Shown in pieces: positions 46,837 through 56,961 of a DNA stretch of 64,000 nucleotides (within the stretch, counting starts at the first letter, position 1; each line of letters begins with the position of its first letter). The translations under genes and the position numbers were made by a program. Under the pieces are notes generated by a model that saw only the letters and a program-made list of their open reading frames with translations, was not told the origin of the DNA and searched no databases. The stretch covers positions 36,553 through 100,552 of the forward strand of contig NZ_JAKZMM010000012.1 in the NCBI RefSeq assembly GCF_022809355.1, given 5' to 3'. The DNA comes from Parabacteroides faecalis (GTDB taxonomy: Bacteria; Bacteroidota; Bacteroidia; Bacteroidales; Tannerellaceae).

Positions 46837-48888
46837 TTAGTGGATCAAGTCAACACTACGTTTGATGAAATTACTCAAAGCTTCACCTTTCAGCAAACCG
46901 TTGCTTAAGAGAGCCAAATCGATTAACTGACTGACTTTCTTGTTGCCAGCTGCGTATTCAGCAATGATTTTATTGCATTCCACACGCAACTCTGCAATCT
47001 TTTTATTGGTATTCGTCATGTCTTCTTTTTCAGCTTCAGTAATTTCTTCTTCTTTCTTGCTGTTCTGTGTTTCACGTAAGTCTGATTGACGAGCTTTCCA
47101 GCCTTTCATATCAGCTAAAATAGGTTGCAGTTTTTCATTGCAAGCAGACTCTTCGTTCTCCAGAATATCTTTGACTAGAGCATGATCCGTGTTGATAACC
47201 AGATTATAGCTGTCAGGCATTTCTCCATAGAAAGCCATTCCTGGTTGCATAGCCGACATTTCACGCATACGACGCATATATTCGCCTTGTGTCAAAACAA
47301 CCGGATTCGAATTTGAACCCATAGCTTCCAGAGTCACCATAAATTCTGTCTTTTCCAGTTTTGGCAATTGGCTCTTGAAGATTTCCTGCAAAGCTTCCCG
47401 TTGTTCTTCTTCCAATGAAACTTTTCCAACTTCTTCTTTCGGAATCAAACGATCGATCGTATCGCTATCAACACGAACGAAACGAACTTTATCCAATTTT
47501 TGTTCCAACTGGCCGATAGCATGAACATCCAACTGTCCATTCATTACCAATACACTATATCCTTTGTCTTTGGCAGCTTGGATATAACTGTATTGTTCAT
47601 TTTTATTGGTTGTGTACAAATAAACCAGTGTACCATCTTTATCTGTTTGATTATCTTTGATCAAAGTCTTATACTCATCAAGTGTAAAGTATTTATCATC
47701 AATATCTTTCAGTAATGCAAACTTCGCTGCACGGTCATAGAATTTCTCATCCGTCAACATACCATACTGAATGAATAGCTTCAGATAATCCCATTTCTCT
47801 TCGAACTGTTTCCGGTCAGCCTTAAAGATTTCTTCCAAACGGTCAGCTACCTTTTTTGTAATATGACTAGAAATCTTCTTCACATTCTGGTCACTTTGCA
47901 GATAAGAACGTGAAACGTTCAATGGAATATCCGGCGAATCGATCACACCATGAAGCAATGTAAGGAATTCAGGTACGATTCCTTCTACAGAATCTGTGAC
48001 GAATACCTGGTTGCAATACAATTGGATTTTGTTCCGATGTAAGTCGATATTACTCTTGATACGTGGGAAGTATAAAATACCAGTCAGATTAAACGGATAA
48101 TCCACATTTAAGTGAATCCAGAAAAGCGGTTCGTCTGACATAGGGTATAAATCCTGATAAAACTTTTTGTAGTCTTCATCTTTCAACTCAGCTGGTTTAC
48201 GAACCCAAGCCGGAGTTGTATCATTCACGATGTTATCTTCGTCGGTATCCACATATTTGCCGTCTTTCCATTCTTGTTTTTTGCCGAAAGCAATTGGAAC
48301 AGGCAAGAAACGGCAATATTTTGTCAGTAATCCGGCAATCTTCTGCTGATTTAGAAAATCTTTGTTTTCATCATCAATATACAAGATAATATCTGTTCCT
48401 CGATCTGCTTTTTCGGTTTCTTCCAAGGTATAAGTAGGAGTACCGTCGCAACTCCATTTTACAGCTTGTGCACCTTCCTTATATGATTTGGTTACAATTT
48501 CAACTTTCTTTGAAACCATGAAAGAAGAGTAAAATCCCAAACCAAAATGGCCGATAATTGCAGCCGCATCATTCTTATATTTCTCAACGAATTCTTCAGC
48601 TCCAGAAAATGCTATCTGATTGATGTATTTATCAATTTCTTCAGCTGTCATACCAATACCACGGTCGGAGATTGTGATAGTCTGATCGTCAAATTTAACC
48701 CGGACTGTCAAATCGCCCATTTCACCTTTGAACTCGCCGACAGATGACAATGTTTTTAATTTCTGCGTAGCATCTACTGCATTTGAAACCAATTCACGCA
48801 AGAAAATTTCGTGATCGCTGTATAGAAACTTTTTGATGATCGGGAAGATATTTTCGCTTGTAACCCCGATATTACCATTCTTGTTCAT
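46837..48888 (-). CDS. htpG: Molecular chaperone HtpG (Hsp90)
   Basis: 683 residues, near the family's length. The GHKL ATPase domain shows LRELVSNAVDATQKL (with the usual catalytic Glu), ISDRGIGMT and IGHFGLGFYS; the middle and C-terminal dimer domains follow. An extended linker of charged residues (QNSKKEEEITEAEKED) near residue 615-635 is seen. Cytosolic ATP-driven folding helper. Single-gene transcript closed by the terminator. Confidence 0.97.
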   Translation of the reverse strand: MNKNGNIGVTSENIFPIIKKFLYSDHEIFLRELVSNAVDATQKLKTLSSVGEFKGEMGDLTVRVKFDDQTITISDRGIGMTAEEIDKYINQIAFSGAEEFVEKYKNDAAAIIGHFGLGFYSSFMVSKKVEIVTKSYKEGAQAVKWSCDGTPTYTLEETEKADRGTDIILYIDDENKDFLNQQKIAGLLTKYCRFLPVPIAFGKKQEWKDGKYVDTDEDNIVNDTTPAWVRKPAELKDEDYKKFYQDLYPMSDEPLFWIHLNVDYPFNLTGILYFPRIKSNIDLHRNKIQLYCNQVFVTDSVEGIVPEFLTLLHGVIDSPDIPLNVSRSYLQSDQNVKKISSHITKKVADRLEEIFKADRKQFEEKWDYLKLFIQYGMLTDEKFYDRAAKFALLKDIDDKYFTLDEYKTLIKDNQTDKDGTLVYLYTTNKNEQYSYIQAAKDKGYSVLVMNGQLDVHAIGQLEQKLDKVRFVRVDSDTIDRLIPKEEVGKVSLEEEQREALQEIFKSQLPKLEKTEFMVTLEAMGSNSNPVVLTQGEYMRRMREMSAMQPGMAFYGEMPDSYNLVINTDHALVKDILENEESACNEKLQPILADMKGWKARQSDLRETQNSKKEEEITEAEKEDMTNTNKKIAELRVECNKIIAEYAAGNKKVSQLIDLALLSNGLLKGEALSNFIKRSVDLIH

Positions 48889-49299
48889 ATTGATATTTTT
48901 TTATTATTATCAAACTTATTCTTTGCATTCAATTTAATCATACAAATCATCTATTAATCTACAAATAGAATACCAAAGTTATTAACAAAGACAAAAATGA
49001 ATATTATCTGACATTTCTTCAGATGATATATAAATCTACTGCCAAATTTTCTTGGCTATGACAAGATTCATATGTCTATAAAAACTGCGATTTAAAGATT
49101 TCGCGATAAAATATACGAGATTCAAAAACGAAACCAACGAGAATCGTTTTTGATTCATATTGGTTTTAGTTTCATATATACCTATTTCTGTTGATAAATC
49201 CCTATTGATTTATAATTATGATTATGTTAAATAGAAATATGAAATATACAAACCCTATTTCTACTGTATGTCATTATTAAATACATGCATGAGATTATT
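48889..49299. other. Intergenic region with a degenerate inverted repeat
   Basis: About 410 A+T-rich bases without a gene. -7-like matches for htpG on the minus strand are TAAGTTTG (48918-48911) and TAACTTTG (48981-48974). GATTCAAAAACG (49119-49130) and CGTTTTTGATTC (49145-49156) form a near-perfect inverted repeat around an ACGAGAATC core shared with two other intergenic sites. Confidence 0.55.
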
Positions 49300-50508
49300 T
49301 CAAATTTGCATTGCAAAATTTGATAATGGCAGAAAACATATATGCACTTGAGTTCCTTTATTCATTTCGGAATTAATTCTAATCTTAGCTCCAAAAGATT
49401 CTAATATTCTGATTGATAATGTCAAGCCGATACCTTGACCCTCAAATCCTCTGGCATTTTTTCCTCTGTAAAACGGTTGAAAAATACGTTTTATATCATC
49501 CGCAGAAATACCAATTCCTTGATCTTCAATATATACATTGTATTCTTTGACGCGTACTAATACGTCCTTTCCTTTCGAATATTTACAAGCATTATTTACA
49601 ATATTCTGAATAGCAATACCCAATAAATATGGATTAGCTTTTATAACAACTTCAGGGCCTTCTGCCCTGAAGTTAACAGGATGAACAGCAAAGTTTTTTA
49701 TAAATGATTGTAAATTAATGGGCTCAATAGCACTATTTATTATCTCCTTATCTCCACGAGAAAGAAATAGTAAGTGTTTCATTAAAATTATCATTCGCTG
49801 ACTTTCTGACTTAATACGCTCTAACGCAGAAATATATTCTTGTGAAGTCCGTTCTCTTAAAAGCATGATTTCGCATTCCCCTTGAATAGCTGTCAACGGA
49901 TTGTTTAATTCGTGGGAAGCATTACTGATGAAGGATTTTTCGTTTTGATACGCATCGTCAATTTGATTGACTAATCGTCCTGCATATAATTTCCCTACAC
50001 CATAAACTAAAATAGCTGTGATTCCAAAAGCCGCCAACAGCATCCAGCCCATATAAGAAATAATATCTGCTCCGTATCGATTATTAGATCGTATTAGAAC
50101 GATGAAATTTCCTTCATTATCAGGATAATAAAGAGCAACTCCATATTGATGGTCCTTCCCTTCAAAGTGTACAATATGTTTTGTATATAATTCAGTAATT
50201 TCATCGTCTGACAAATAGCGTGATAACGATTTCCGAACTTTAATGACTGAGTCAGCGTTCAGTATTAACTCTTTGGCAATAGGCAATGCTTGGTCATACC
50301 GTTTTTGTACCAGATCATAGCTTGCATCATCTAATTCATCTCGTTCCCAATACTTTTCAGCTGTAGCGATAGCTCGCTCTGCCAGATAAGATTCATATAC
50401 CTTATTAATAGACCTTGCAGTAAGGATATAGAACAATACTGCCACAAACACAACTAATCCTACGATAAGCCATGTATATACCCATACTATTTTGTTGCCT
50501 GTCTTCAT
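49300..50508 (-). CDS. Sensor histidine kinase of the efflux operon
   Basis: 402 residues. Membrane helices at about 9-29 and 155-178 flank a sensor region; then HisKA with His199 in SHELNNPLTA (Asn-Asn replaces the common Arg-Thr) and an HATPase domain with NIVNNACKYSKG, EDQGIGIS and GQGIGLTLS. Its start overlaps the stop of the response regulator by four bases, so the pair is translated together. It likely senses the metal or compound exported by the pump; the ligand cannot be read. Confidence 0.93.
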   Translation of the reverse strand: MKTGNKIVWVYTWLIVGLVVFVAVLFYILTARSINKVYESYLAERAIATAEKYWERDELDDASYDLVQKRYDQALPIAKELILNADSVIKVRKSLSRYLSDDEITELYTKHIVHFEGKDHQYGVALYYPDNEGNFIVLIRSNNRYGADIISYMGWMLLAAFGITAILVYGVGKLYAGRLVNQIDDAYQNEKSFISNASHELNNPLTAIQGECEIMLLRERTSQEYISALERIKSESQRMIILMKHLLFLSRGDKEIINSAIEPINLQSFIKNFAVHPVNFRAEGPEVVIKANPYLLGIAIQNIVNNACKYSKGKDVLVRVKEYNVYIEDQGIGISADDIKRIFQPFYRGKNARGFEGQGIGLTLSIRILESFGAKIRINSEMNKGTQVHICFLPLSNFAMQI

Positions 50509-51182
50509 GCTTCCATCATATAACCTACACCTACAACTGTATGGATCAATTTCTTATCAAACCCTTTATCTATTTTAGAGCGAAGGTAATTGACATATAC
50601 ATCTACAATGTTTGTATTGGTATCAAAGTTCTTTTCCCAGACTTCACGTAAGAGTTGCATTCGACTTAATGCGGCTCCTTGATTATGCATAAAGAATTCC
50701 AACAACCTACATTCTTTCACCGTTAAGTCTATTGTCAGTCCATTCCGGTAGGCTCTCCTTGAGGCTGTGTTTAATTGTAAATCAGCGCACTCTAAAATGG
50801 CTGCAGAAGGATGTGCTTCTTTCCTACGTAAAAGAGCCCTTAATCGTGCCTGCAATTCAGCAAAACTGAATGGTTTGGTGATATAGTCGTCGGCCCCAGC
50901 ATCTAGACCGGAAACAATATCTTCGGTTGTACCTAAAGCCGTCACCATAAGTACAGGTGTTGTATATCCGAATATCTGACGAAATTGCTGGCAAAGTTGC
51001 AGACCGTCCATCTGAGGCATGATAATGTCAAGCATTAATAGATCAAATGATTCCTGCCGGATTAAGTCCCATGCTTCTTCCCCATTACCGGCAATAAAAA
51101 CGGTATAACCAAACTCTTCCAATCCTCTTTTAATGAAAGAGGCGATATTAATCTCATCTTCTGCAACTAGAATTTTAGCCAT
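50505..51182 (-). CDS. OmpR-family response regulator of the efflux operon
   Basis: 225 residues from the ATG that opens AKILVAEDE. Receiver domain with acidic pair Glu8-Asp9, phosphoacceptor Asp52 (LMLDIIMPQMDG) and Lys in TKPFSFAEL; then an OmpR/PhoB winged helix (KECRLLEFFMHNQG... VYVNYLRSKIDKG). An upstream in-frame ATG would add eight residues and is less likely. Placed 46 bases after the pump gene. Confidence 0.95.
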   Translation of the reverse strand: MAKILVAEDEINIASFIKRGLEEFGYTVFIAGNGEEAWDLIRQESFDLLMLDIIMPQMDGLQLCQQFRQIFGYTTPVLMVTALGTTEDIVSGLDAGADDYITKPFSFAELQARLRALLRRKEAHPSAAILECADLQLNTASRRAYRNGLTIDLTVKECRLLEFFMHNQGAALSRMQLLREVWEKNFDTNTNIVDVYVNYLRSKIDKGFDKKLIHTVVGVGYMMEA

Positions 51183-51228
51183 ATTGCTCACATTGAATTT
51201 ATACAAAATTAAATCATATCAATCATCT

Positions 51229-54200
51229 TCACAATTTTCTTTGTTTTAATTTCCCATTTTTATCGAATAAAACGATTCGGTAAACGGATTCAATCATCAA
51301 TGGAAATATAAATAAGGTAAAAAATGTGGCTGTTACCAAACCTCCTATGATAACAATAGCCAACGGGCGTTGACTTTCTGATCCGATACCAGTACTTACG
51401 GCAGCAGGCATCAAACCGATAGTTGCCATCATGGCAGTCATTAAAACAGAGCGAACCCTGACTTTCACACTTTGGTGAATTGACTCTTCCAGTTTCAATC
51501 CATTCCATAAGTTTTGTTTGATATCAGAAACAATGATGACGCCGTTTTGAATACAAATACCGAAAAGTGCAATGAAACCAATACCGGCAGAAATGGAGAA
51601 ATTAAATCCTGTAATCAATAAAGCTCCTATTCCACCTACTGCAGCGTAAGGAACATTTAATAAAACCAAGCCGGCATCTCTTGAATTACCGAATAGAACA
51701 AACAGAATGATAAATATAATCGCTATACTGATAGGAACAACCTGTGCCAACCGTTTACTAGCTCGTTGCTGATTTTCAAAATCACCTGTCCATCTTAAGG
51801 TATAACCTTCCGGCAAGGATACCTGTCGGGCTACTTTTTGTTGTGCTTCTTTTACTGCACTTCCCATATCTCGGCCTCTGACAGAGAATTTCACAGCACA
51901 AAAACGGGTATGATTATCTCTGTATATAATCAGCGGTCCGGTGATTGTTTTGATATCGGCCAGTTCTTGGATTGGAATCATGGCTCCATCTTTAGCCGGA
52001 ACTAAAATTTTACCGATTTCTTCCTCATTTCTTCTGAATTCTTCCGCATAACGAACCATGATATGGAATTTCCGTTCATCTTCATATAATAAAGAAGCGC
52101 TCTTCCCTCCTATTGCCATTTCAATGATTGACTGGATATCTTCTTTAGCGACACCGTATCTGGCTAAATTGGATTCGTTTAGTTCAATTCTCAGTTCTGG
52201 CTGACCAATATTTCTGATAACACCCAAATCTTCAATCCCATCAACAGTTTTCAGTACATTGTATATTTTATCAGCTGTTTGTTCAGATTCGTATAGATCT
52301 TTACCAAATACTTTAACTGCAATAGAGCCTTTCACTCCACTGGCTGCTTCCTCCACATTGTCGGTTATCGGTTGGGAAAAATTAAAGTCTATTCCCGGAT
52401 ATATTTCCATATCGTTCTGTAACTTTTCGATCAGTTCATTTTTAGTCAGTTTACTTTTCCACTCTTTTTCGGGATAAATATCCACATGAAATTCAATATT
52501 ATAAAATCCGGTTGCATCAGTTCCATCATTCGGACGACCTGTCTGTGACAAGACTTTTCTAACTTCAGCATACGAAAGTAATTTCCCCCTTATTTCATTG
52601 GCTAGTTTAACAGATTCCTGTAAAGAAATACTTTGAGGTAATGTGGCCCGGATATAAATTGAACCCTCGTTTAATTGAGGAAGAAACTCTGTCCCTAGCC
52701 AAGTAAAGCTCCATAACCCAGCTACAGCGATGATTGTGGATGAAACAATGACTCGTTTCTTAAACCGATGGCAATAATCAAACATACTGGATGCATATCG
52801 ATTAACTGCATTTAAAAATGGATTATGTTTTTCACTCACATTTTTCTTTAATAAGATAGACGACAAGACAGGAACTAAAGTAAGTGTGAAAAGAAGCGCT
52901 CCTAATAAAGCAAACCCTAAAGTATATGCCAACGGACTAAACATTTTCCCCTCTACTTTTTGGAAAGAAAAGATGGGAAAGAGAGCCGTGATGATAATCA
53001 TTTTGGAGAAAAAAACAGATTTAGCCTGTCTTTTGGCTGTCTTTCTGATGATACCCATCTTACTCATTAAGTTAAAAGCTGGCATACCAACTTCTTTTGC
53101 TTTCTTATCCAACATGACGAAAAGTCCTTCGGTCATAACTACAGCCCCATCGACAATAATACCAAAGTCGATAGCTCCCATTGATAGAAGGTTGGCACTC
53201 ATCCCCATTATATACAGACAGATAAATGCAAACAACAATGCCAGTGGGATAATAACTGCTACAATAACCGTTGTTCTCCAGTCTGCCATAAAGATCAAAA
53301 TGACGAAGATGACAAACACAAGCCCTTCCGTCAGATTTTTCGTAACAGTATGTATAGCGAGATGTACCAGGTCTTCCCGGTCATAGAAAGGAACTATACG
53401 GACATCTTCCGGCAGTTCCGATTGTATTTCTCTGATTTTATCTTTCAAAGCATTAATGACCAGCTCTGGATTTTCCCCCTTTCGCATGATGACAATTCCT
53501 TCTACTACGTCATCTTTGTCCATACAACCGACCTGGCCTAAACGAGGTAGATTAGATTCTTTTACTGTTGCCAGATGTTTTACAAGGATTGGTGTTCCGC
53601 CAATGTTCTTTACAACGATATTCTCGATTTCTTTAATATCGTTTATTAATCCGATTCCACGGACAACATAGGCCTGTGAACTTTTTGTAATAATATCACC
53701 TCCTACATTCAGATTACTGTTGGAAATGGCTTCATATAATTCTAGAGTAGAAATTCCATAACTCATCAGCTGATTAGGATTAATACTGACTTCAAACGTT
53801 TTTACTTCTCCTCCAAAGCTGACAATATCTGCCACTCCTGGGACAGCTCTCAGCTTTCGGTCTATCATCCAGTCTTGTAAAGTTTTTAATTCTCTTACAG
53901 TCTGTTTGTCACTCTGCAGAGTATATCGGAAAATTTCCCCTGTTGGTCCGTATAATGGCTGTACTTCTGGTGTTATTCCTTCCGGCAAGTCTGCATCATT
54001 TAAGAGATTATATACTTGTTGGCGTGCAAAGAAATCATCTACATGATCATCAAACATCACATTGACTACAGATAGACCAAATAAGGTTGAGCTGCGAATA
54101 TCCGTTTTCTTCTGCATAGAGTTCATAGCGATTTCAATAGGAATCGTTATGAATTTTTCTACCTCTTCTGCACTTCTCCCCGGCCATTGAGTAATAATGG

Positions 54201-54351
54201 TTACTTTGGTGTTTGTTACGTCCGGGAAAGCATCAACAGGTGTACGGGTGAAACAGGCTATTCCAATAAGAATACTCAAACCGGTACAAAAGAATATAAA
54301 GAATTTATTCTTCAGAGAGAAGGTGACTATATTGTCAATGAAAGAATGCAT
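51229..54351 (-). CDS. Heavy-metal efflux RND transporter (CusA/CzcA family)
   Basis: 1040 residues, the full RND size, with twelve membrane helices and two large periplasmic loops. The start PVDAFPDVTNTKVTI and the helix-4 motif DFGIIVDGAVVMTE are typical of the heavy-metal (HME) branch, not of drug pumps. It exports metal cations across both membranes with an adaptor and TolC-like channel, powered by protons. Metal specificity (Cu/Ag against Zn/Co/Cd) is not settled here. Seven bases separate it from the adaptor gene. Confidence 0.95.
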   Translation of the reverse strand: MHSFIDNIVTFSLKNKFFIFFCTGLSILIGIACFTRTPVDAFPDVTNTKVTIITQWPGRSAEEVEKFITIPIEIAMNSMQKKTDIRSSTLFGLSVVNVMFDDHVDDFFARQQVYNLLNDADLPEGITPEVQPLYGPTGEIFRYTLQSDKQTVRELKTLQDWMIDRKLRAVPGVADIVSFGGEVKTFEVSINPNQLMSYGISTLELYEAISNSNLNVGGDIITKSSQAYVVRGIGLINDIKEIENIVVKNIGGTPILVKHLATVKESNLPRLGQVGCMDKDDVVEGIVIMRKGENPELVINALKDKIREIQSELPEDVRIVPFYDREDLVHLAIHTVTKNLTEGLVFVIFVILIFMADWRTTVIVAVIIPLALLFAFICLYIMGMSANLLSMGAIDFGIIVDGAVVMTEGLFVMLDKKAKEVGMPAFNLMSKMGIIRKTAKRQAKSVFFSKMIIITALFPIFSFQKVEGKMFSPLAYTLGFALLGALLFTLTLVPVLSSILLKKNVSEKHNPFLNAVNRYASSMFDYCHRFKKRVIVSSTIIAVAGLWSFTWLGTEFLPQLNEGSIYIRATLPQSISLQESVKLANEIRGKLLSYAEVRKVLSQTGRPNDGTDATGFYNIEFHVDIYPEKEWKSKLTKNELIEKLQNDMEIYPGIDFNFSQPITDNVEEAASGVKGSIAVKVFGKDLYESEQTADKIYNVLKTVDGIEDLGVIRNIGQPELRIELNESNLARYGVAKEDIQSIIEMAIGGKSASLLYEDERKFHIMVRYAEEFRRNEEEIGKILVPAKDGAMIPIQELADIKTITGPLIIYRDNHTRFCAVKFSVRGRDMGSAVKEAQQKVARQVSLPEGYTLRWTGDFENQQRASKRLAQVVPISIAIIFIILFVLFGNSRDAGLVLLNVPYAAVGGIGALLITGFNFSISAGIGFIALFGICIQNGVIIVSDIKQNLWNGLKLEESIHQSVKVRVRSVLMTAMMATIGLMPAAVSTGIGSESQRPLAIVIIGGLVTATFFTLFIFPLMIESVYRIVLFDKNGKLKQRKL

Positions 54352-54358
54352 AATATAA

Positions 54359-55450
54359 TTATTTTAGGGCATTATAAACTAATAATGAATTGTGATTAAC
54401 CAAGATGTCTCCTTGTTTGAGTCCCTTTTCCACGAAACAGTTTGTTTGATCCTGTTTATAGATACTAATTTCCTGTTTTTGTAATAATCCTTGATTTGAA
54501 ACGGTAACTACATATTGATGGCCATTCTCAAAGATAACAGAAGAAGCAGGAATACAAGGCAGTTCTAACTTGTCCTCTTGTTGCGTGACATACACATTGG
54601 CAAACATACCCGGTTTTAAAAGGATTTGTGGATTGTCAAGCTTGATTCTGATACGCATCGTTTTGCTTTCTTGATCTAATACATGATTTATACAATCTAT
54701 TTCTCCATTAAATTCCATACCCTTATAGGCTAAAGTAGTAATCCGGACCGGTTGTTTTTCCTTGACTTTATTAATGTCACTTTCATAAACATCTGCTGTG
54801 ATCCATACTTTTTCCAGCCCTGCAATTGTGAATAATTTCTCTTCTTGATCCGGACGGATGGAACGGTTGACGTTAATATTCCTTTCGGTAATAAAACCGG
54901 ATACGGGAGCTTTAAGTAAATAGTAAGTATCTTGATCTGTCGGATACAAATCATATAATTTGTGGATTCGTTGCAGTTCAGCTTCTGCGTCCGATAATGA
55001 TCGGCTTGCTTCCATCCTATCACGTTCGGATATCATACCAGAAGAGAACATCTCTTCGGCAGCCTGATAGTTCCTTTCAGCTATCCGTTTTTGTTGTTCT
55101 GCTGCCTGACGTTCCTTAGTAAGATTAGCAATTTCTTGGCTTCGTATAGATGCCAGCACACTCCCTTTTTCTACATAATCTCCTATTTCTGCATGAACGG
55201 TCATTACATCACCACTAAGCATAGAATAGACTGGAGTGACTTTGTCCATATCAAAATCAACACGTCCGTTTAATAAAAGCTCCCGTTTAAGAGACTGACA
55301 CGAAACCGTATCTAAACTAACTACTTGCATTAAGCTATCTGTCAGACAGAATAGCTCAGGGCTACTTTCATCTTCTTCTTTCTTATTTTTTGTACATGAA
55401 AATACAAAGGGCAAAACGAATAAACATACCCATAATTTCTGATATTTCAT
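54359..55450 (-). CDS. RND efflux periplasmic adaptor, lipoprotein
   Basis: 363 residues with a lipoprotein signal (MKYQKLWVCLFVLPFVFSC, Cys19). The HlyD-type order is visible: a barrel-sandwich half GDVMTVHAEIGDYVEKGSVLA, a coiled coil at about 110-165 (ERQAAEQQKRIAERNY), and the barrel domain near FTIAGLEKVWITADVYESD. It joins the CusA-like pump to the outer-membrane channel. No His-rich metal-binding tail is seen. Confidence 0.94.
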   Translation of the reverse strand: MKYQKLWVCLFVLPFVFSCTKNKKEEDESSPELFCLTDSLMQVVSLDTVSCQSLKRELLLNGRVDFDMDKVTPVYSMLSGDVMTVHAEIGDYVEKGSVLASIRSQEIANLTKERQAAEQQKRIAERNYQAAEEMFSSGMISERDRMEASRSLSDAEAELQRIHKLYDLYPTDQDTYYLLKAPVSGFITERNINVNRSIRPDQEEKLFTIAGLEKVWITADVYESDINKVKEKQPVRITTLAYKGMEFNGEIDCINHVLDQESKTMRIRIKLDNPQILLKPGMFANVYVTQQEDKLELPCIPASSVIFENGHQYVVTVSNQGLLQKQEISIYKQDQTNCFVEKGLKQGDILVNHNSLLVYNALK

Positions 55451-55488
55451 AATTCTATATTTATCTTGTTCTGTGTTGAGAATGGAAA

Positions 55489-56754
55489 TTAATAAACAAA
55501 CACATTGTGATCTGTAACGATATTGATGTCCTCAATTGCCAAAAATAAATCTTGTTTAATCTGATTTAATTGTAAGTAGATTTCTTTATAGCTATTATAG
55601 TAATCAATAAACTCCAACAGACTGATATTTCTTTTTAGAAAATTGTGATTTACACCATCTATTATTTCTAAAAGATTATCGGCAAGATTCCAGTTTGTTT
55701 TTTGATATAGCTGGATAGCTTTATCAAGACGTGCATAAGCCGTAAATAACTCATTTTCTGCCAATCTTTGAGATAGCTCTTCTTGTTTCTTGGATTGTTT
55801 AATGGCGTATTGAGCTGCTTTAATATTTCCTTGGTTTCGATTGAAAATAGGAATAGAAACATTGATACCGATTGCCCAGTAGTTATTAATAAAGTTTCCT
55901 GCTTTGTCATATATCCCTTTAATACTTACTTCGGGAAAAGCGAGTGATTTTTGAAGTCTCATATAGGCTTCTGAAGTTAATGTCTGGGCTTTTGCTAGTT
56001 TAATGTCGCCTCTGGCCTGCGTATATTCCAATAAGTCAGAAAAAGGAATGCTTGTCAGGTCAATGGATGGTAAAATGGATTCGTTCAAGATGGGTTCCAG
56101 AAGCTGGTCTGCTGGTATTCCCATTAAAAGTTTAACAGTTACTTGCAGATGAATTATCTGGTTAGCCAATTCGTTTCGTTCATTCTGAAGTGAAAGCAAT
56201 AATGCTTCCAAACGTGTCTGTTCTAAGAGAGAAATATGGCCGTGCTCTTGTTGACGACTTGCGGTTTCAATAATCTTTTCAAGAGAATTGATCTCAGCGT
56301 CATATACCTGTTGTGATTGGATAGCATAGAATAAATGGATAAAATCCTGTTTGAGTTCACTACGCAGTGTTCTTGCTATTTCCTCAAATTGATATTGAGC
56401 CTTTTCTTTATTGGCTTTTTCCAGTTTTATACGATTATTATGCTGACCAGCAATATAAATCAATTGTTCTAATTCAACAGCCGATTGTCCATTTTTCCCA
56501 AAGTCGAAATACCTTCCGTTTATCCGGTTATATACATTCTGCTCAAATGAAATTACAGGATTATCAAATAATTTTGCCTGAATGATAGCGGCATCGGCTT
56601 TGTTGATTTCGTAGTGTTCTGCCAATAATTGTAAGTTGTTTGTCATCAGGCATTGTTCGGCATCCCGAAGCGTTACAAGCTGTTGCTTTCCATCTTGTGC
56701 ATAAATTGATATACAAAGTGAAGCAAACAGTGATAAAGTCATCATCCTTTTCAT
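55489..56754 (-). CDS. TolC-family outer membrane efflux channel
   Basis: 421 residues with a signal peptide (MKRMMTLSLFASLCISIYA). Long helices rich in Glu, Gln and Lys appear in two repeats (about 45-210 and 240-405), the TolC fold. It is the first gene of the operon, so transcription order is channel, adaptor, pump, regulator, kinase. A -7-like TATTTTTG sits at 56787-56780 on the minus strand. Confidence 0.93.
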   Translation of the reverse strand: MKRMMTLSLFASLCISIYAQDGKQQLVTLRDAEQCLMTNNLQLLAEHYEINKADAAIIQAKLFDNPVISFEQNVYNRINGRYFDFGKNGQSAVELEQLIYIAGQHNNRIKLEKANKEKAQYQFEEIARTLRSELKQDFIHLFYAIQSQQVYDAEINSLEKIIETASRQQEHGHISLLEQTRLEALLLSLQNERNELANQIIHLQVTVKLLMGIPADQLLEPILNESILPSIDLTSIPFSDLLEYTQARGDIKLAKAQTLTSEAYMRLQKSLAFPEVSIKGIYDKAGNFINNYWAIGINVSIPIFNRNQGNIKAAQYAIKQSKKQEELSQRLAENELFTAYARLDKAIQLYQKTNWNLADNLLEIIDGVNHNFLKRNISLLEFIDYYNSYKEIYLQLNQIKQDLFLAIEDINIVTDHNVFVY

Positions 56755-56896
56755 GCTCTCTTATTCATTTTAAGTTCGACAAAAATAGATGATGTGGTTT
56801 ATAGAACTGGTATAAAGGTGATTAGAAAAGACTTAATACAAATTAGAAATTGATTAAAATACGGATGATATTATTTATTTCATGATCAAGATTGAT

Positions 56897-56935
56897 AAAA
56901 AGAAAAAGCCCGCTCTTTAAAAGAAGAGCAGGCTT
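56897..56935 (-). terminator. Terminator after the TPR gene
   Basis: Minus strand: AAGCCTGCTCTT pairs with AAGAGCGGGCTT (one mismatch) and is followed by TTTTCTTTTT. Confidence 0.85.
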
Positions 56936-56961
56936 AATATGTTTATTGAATTACAGAAATA

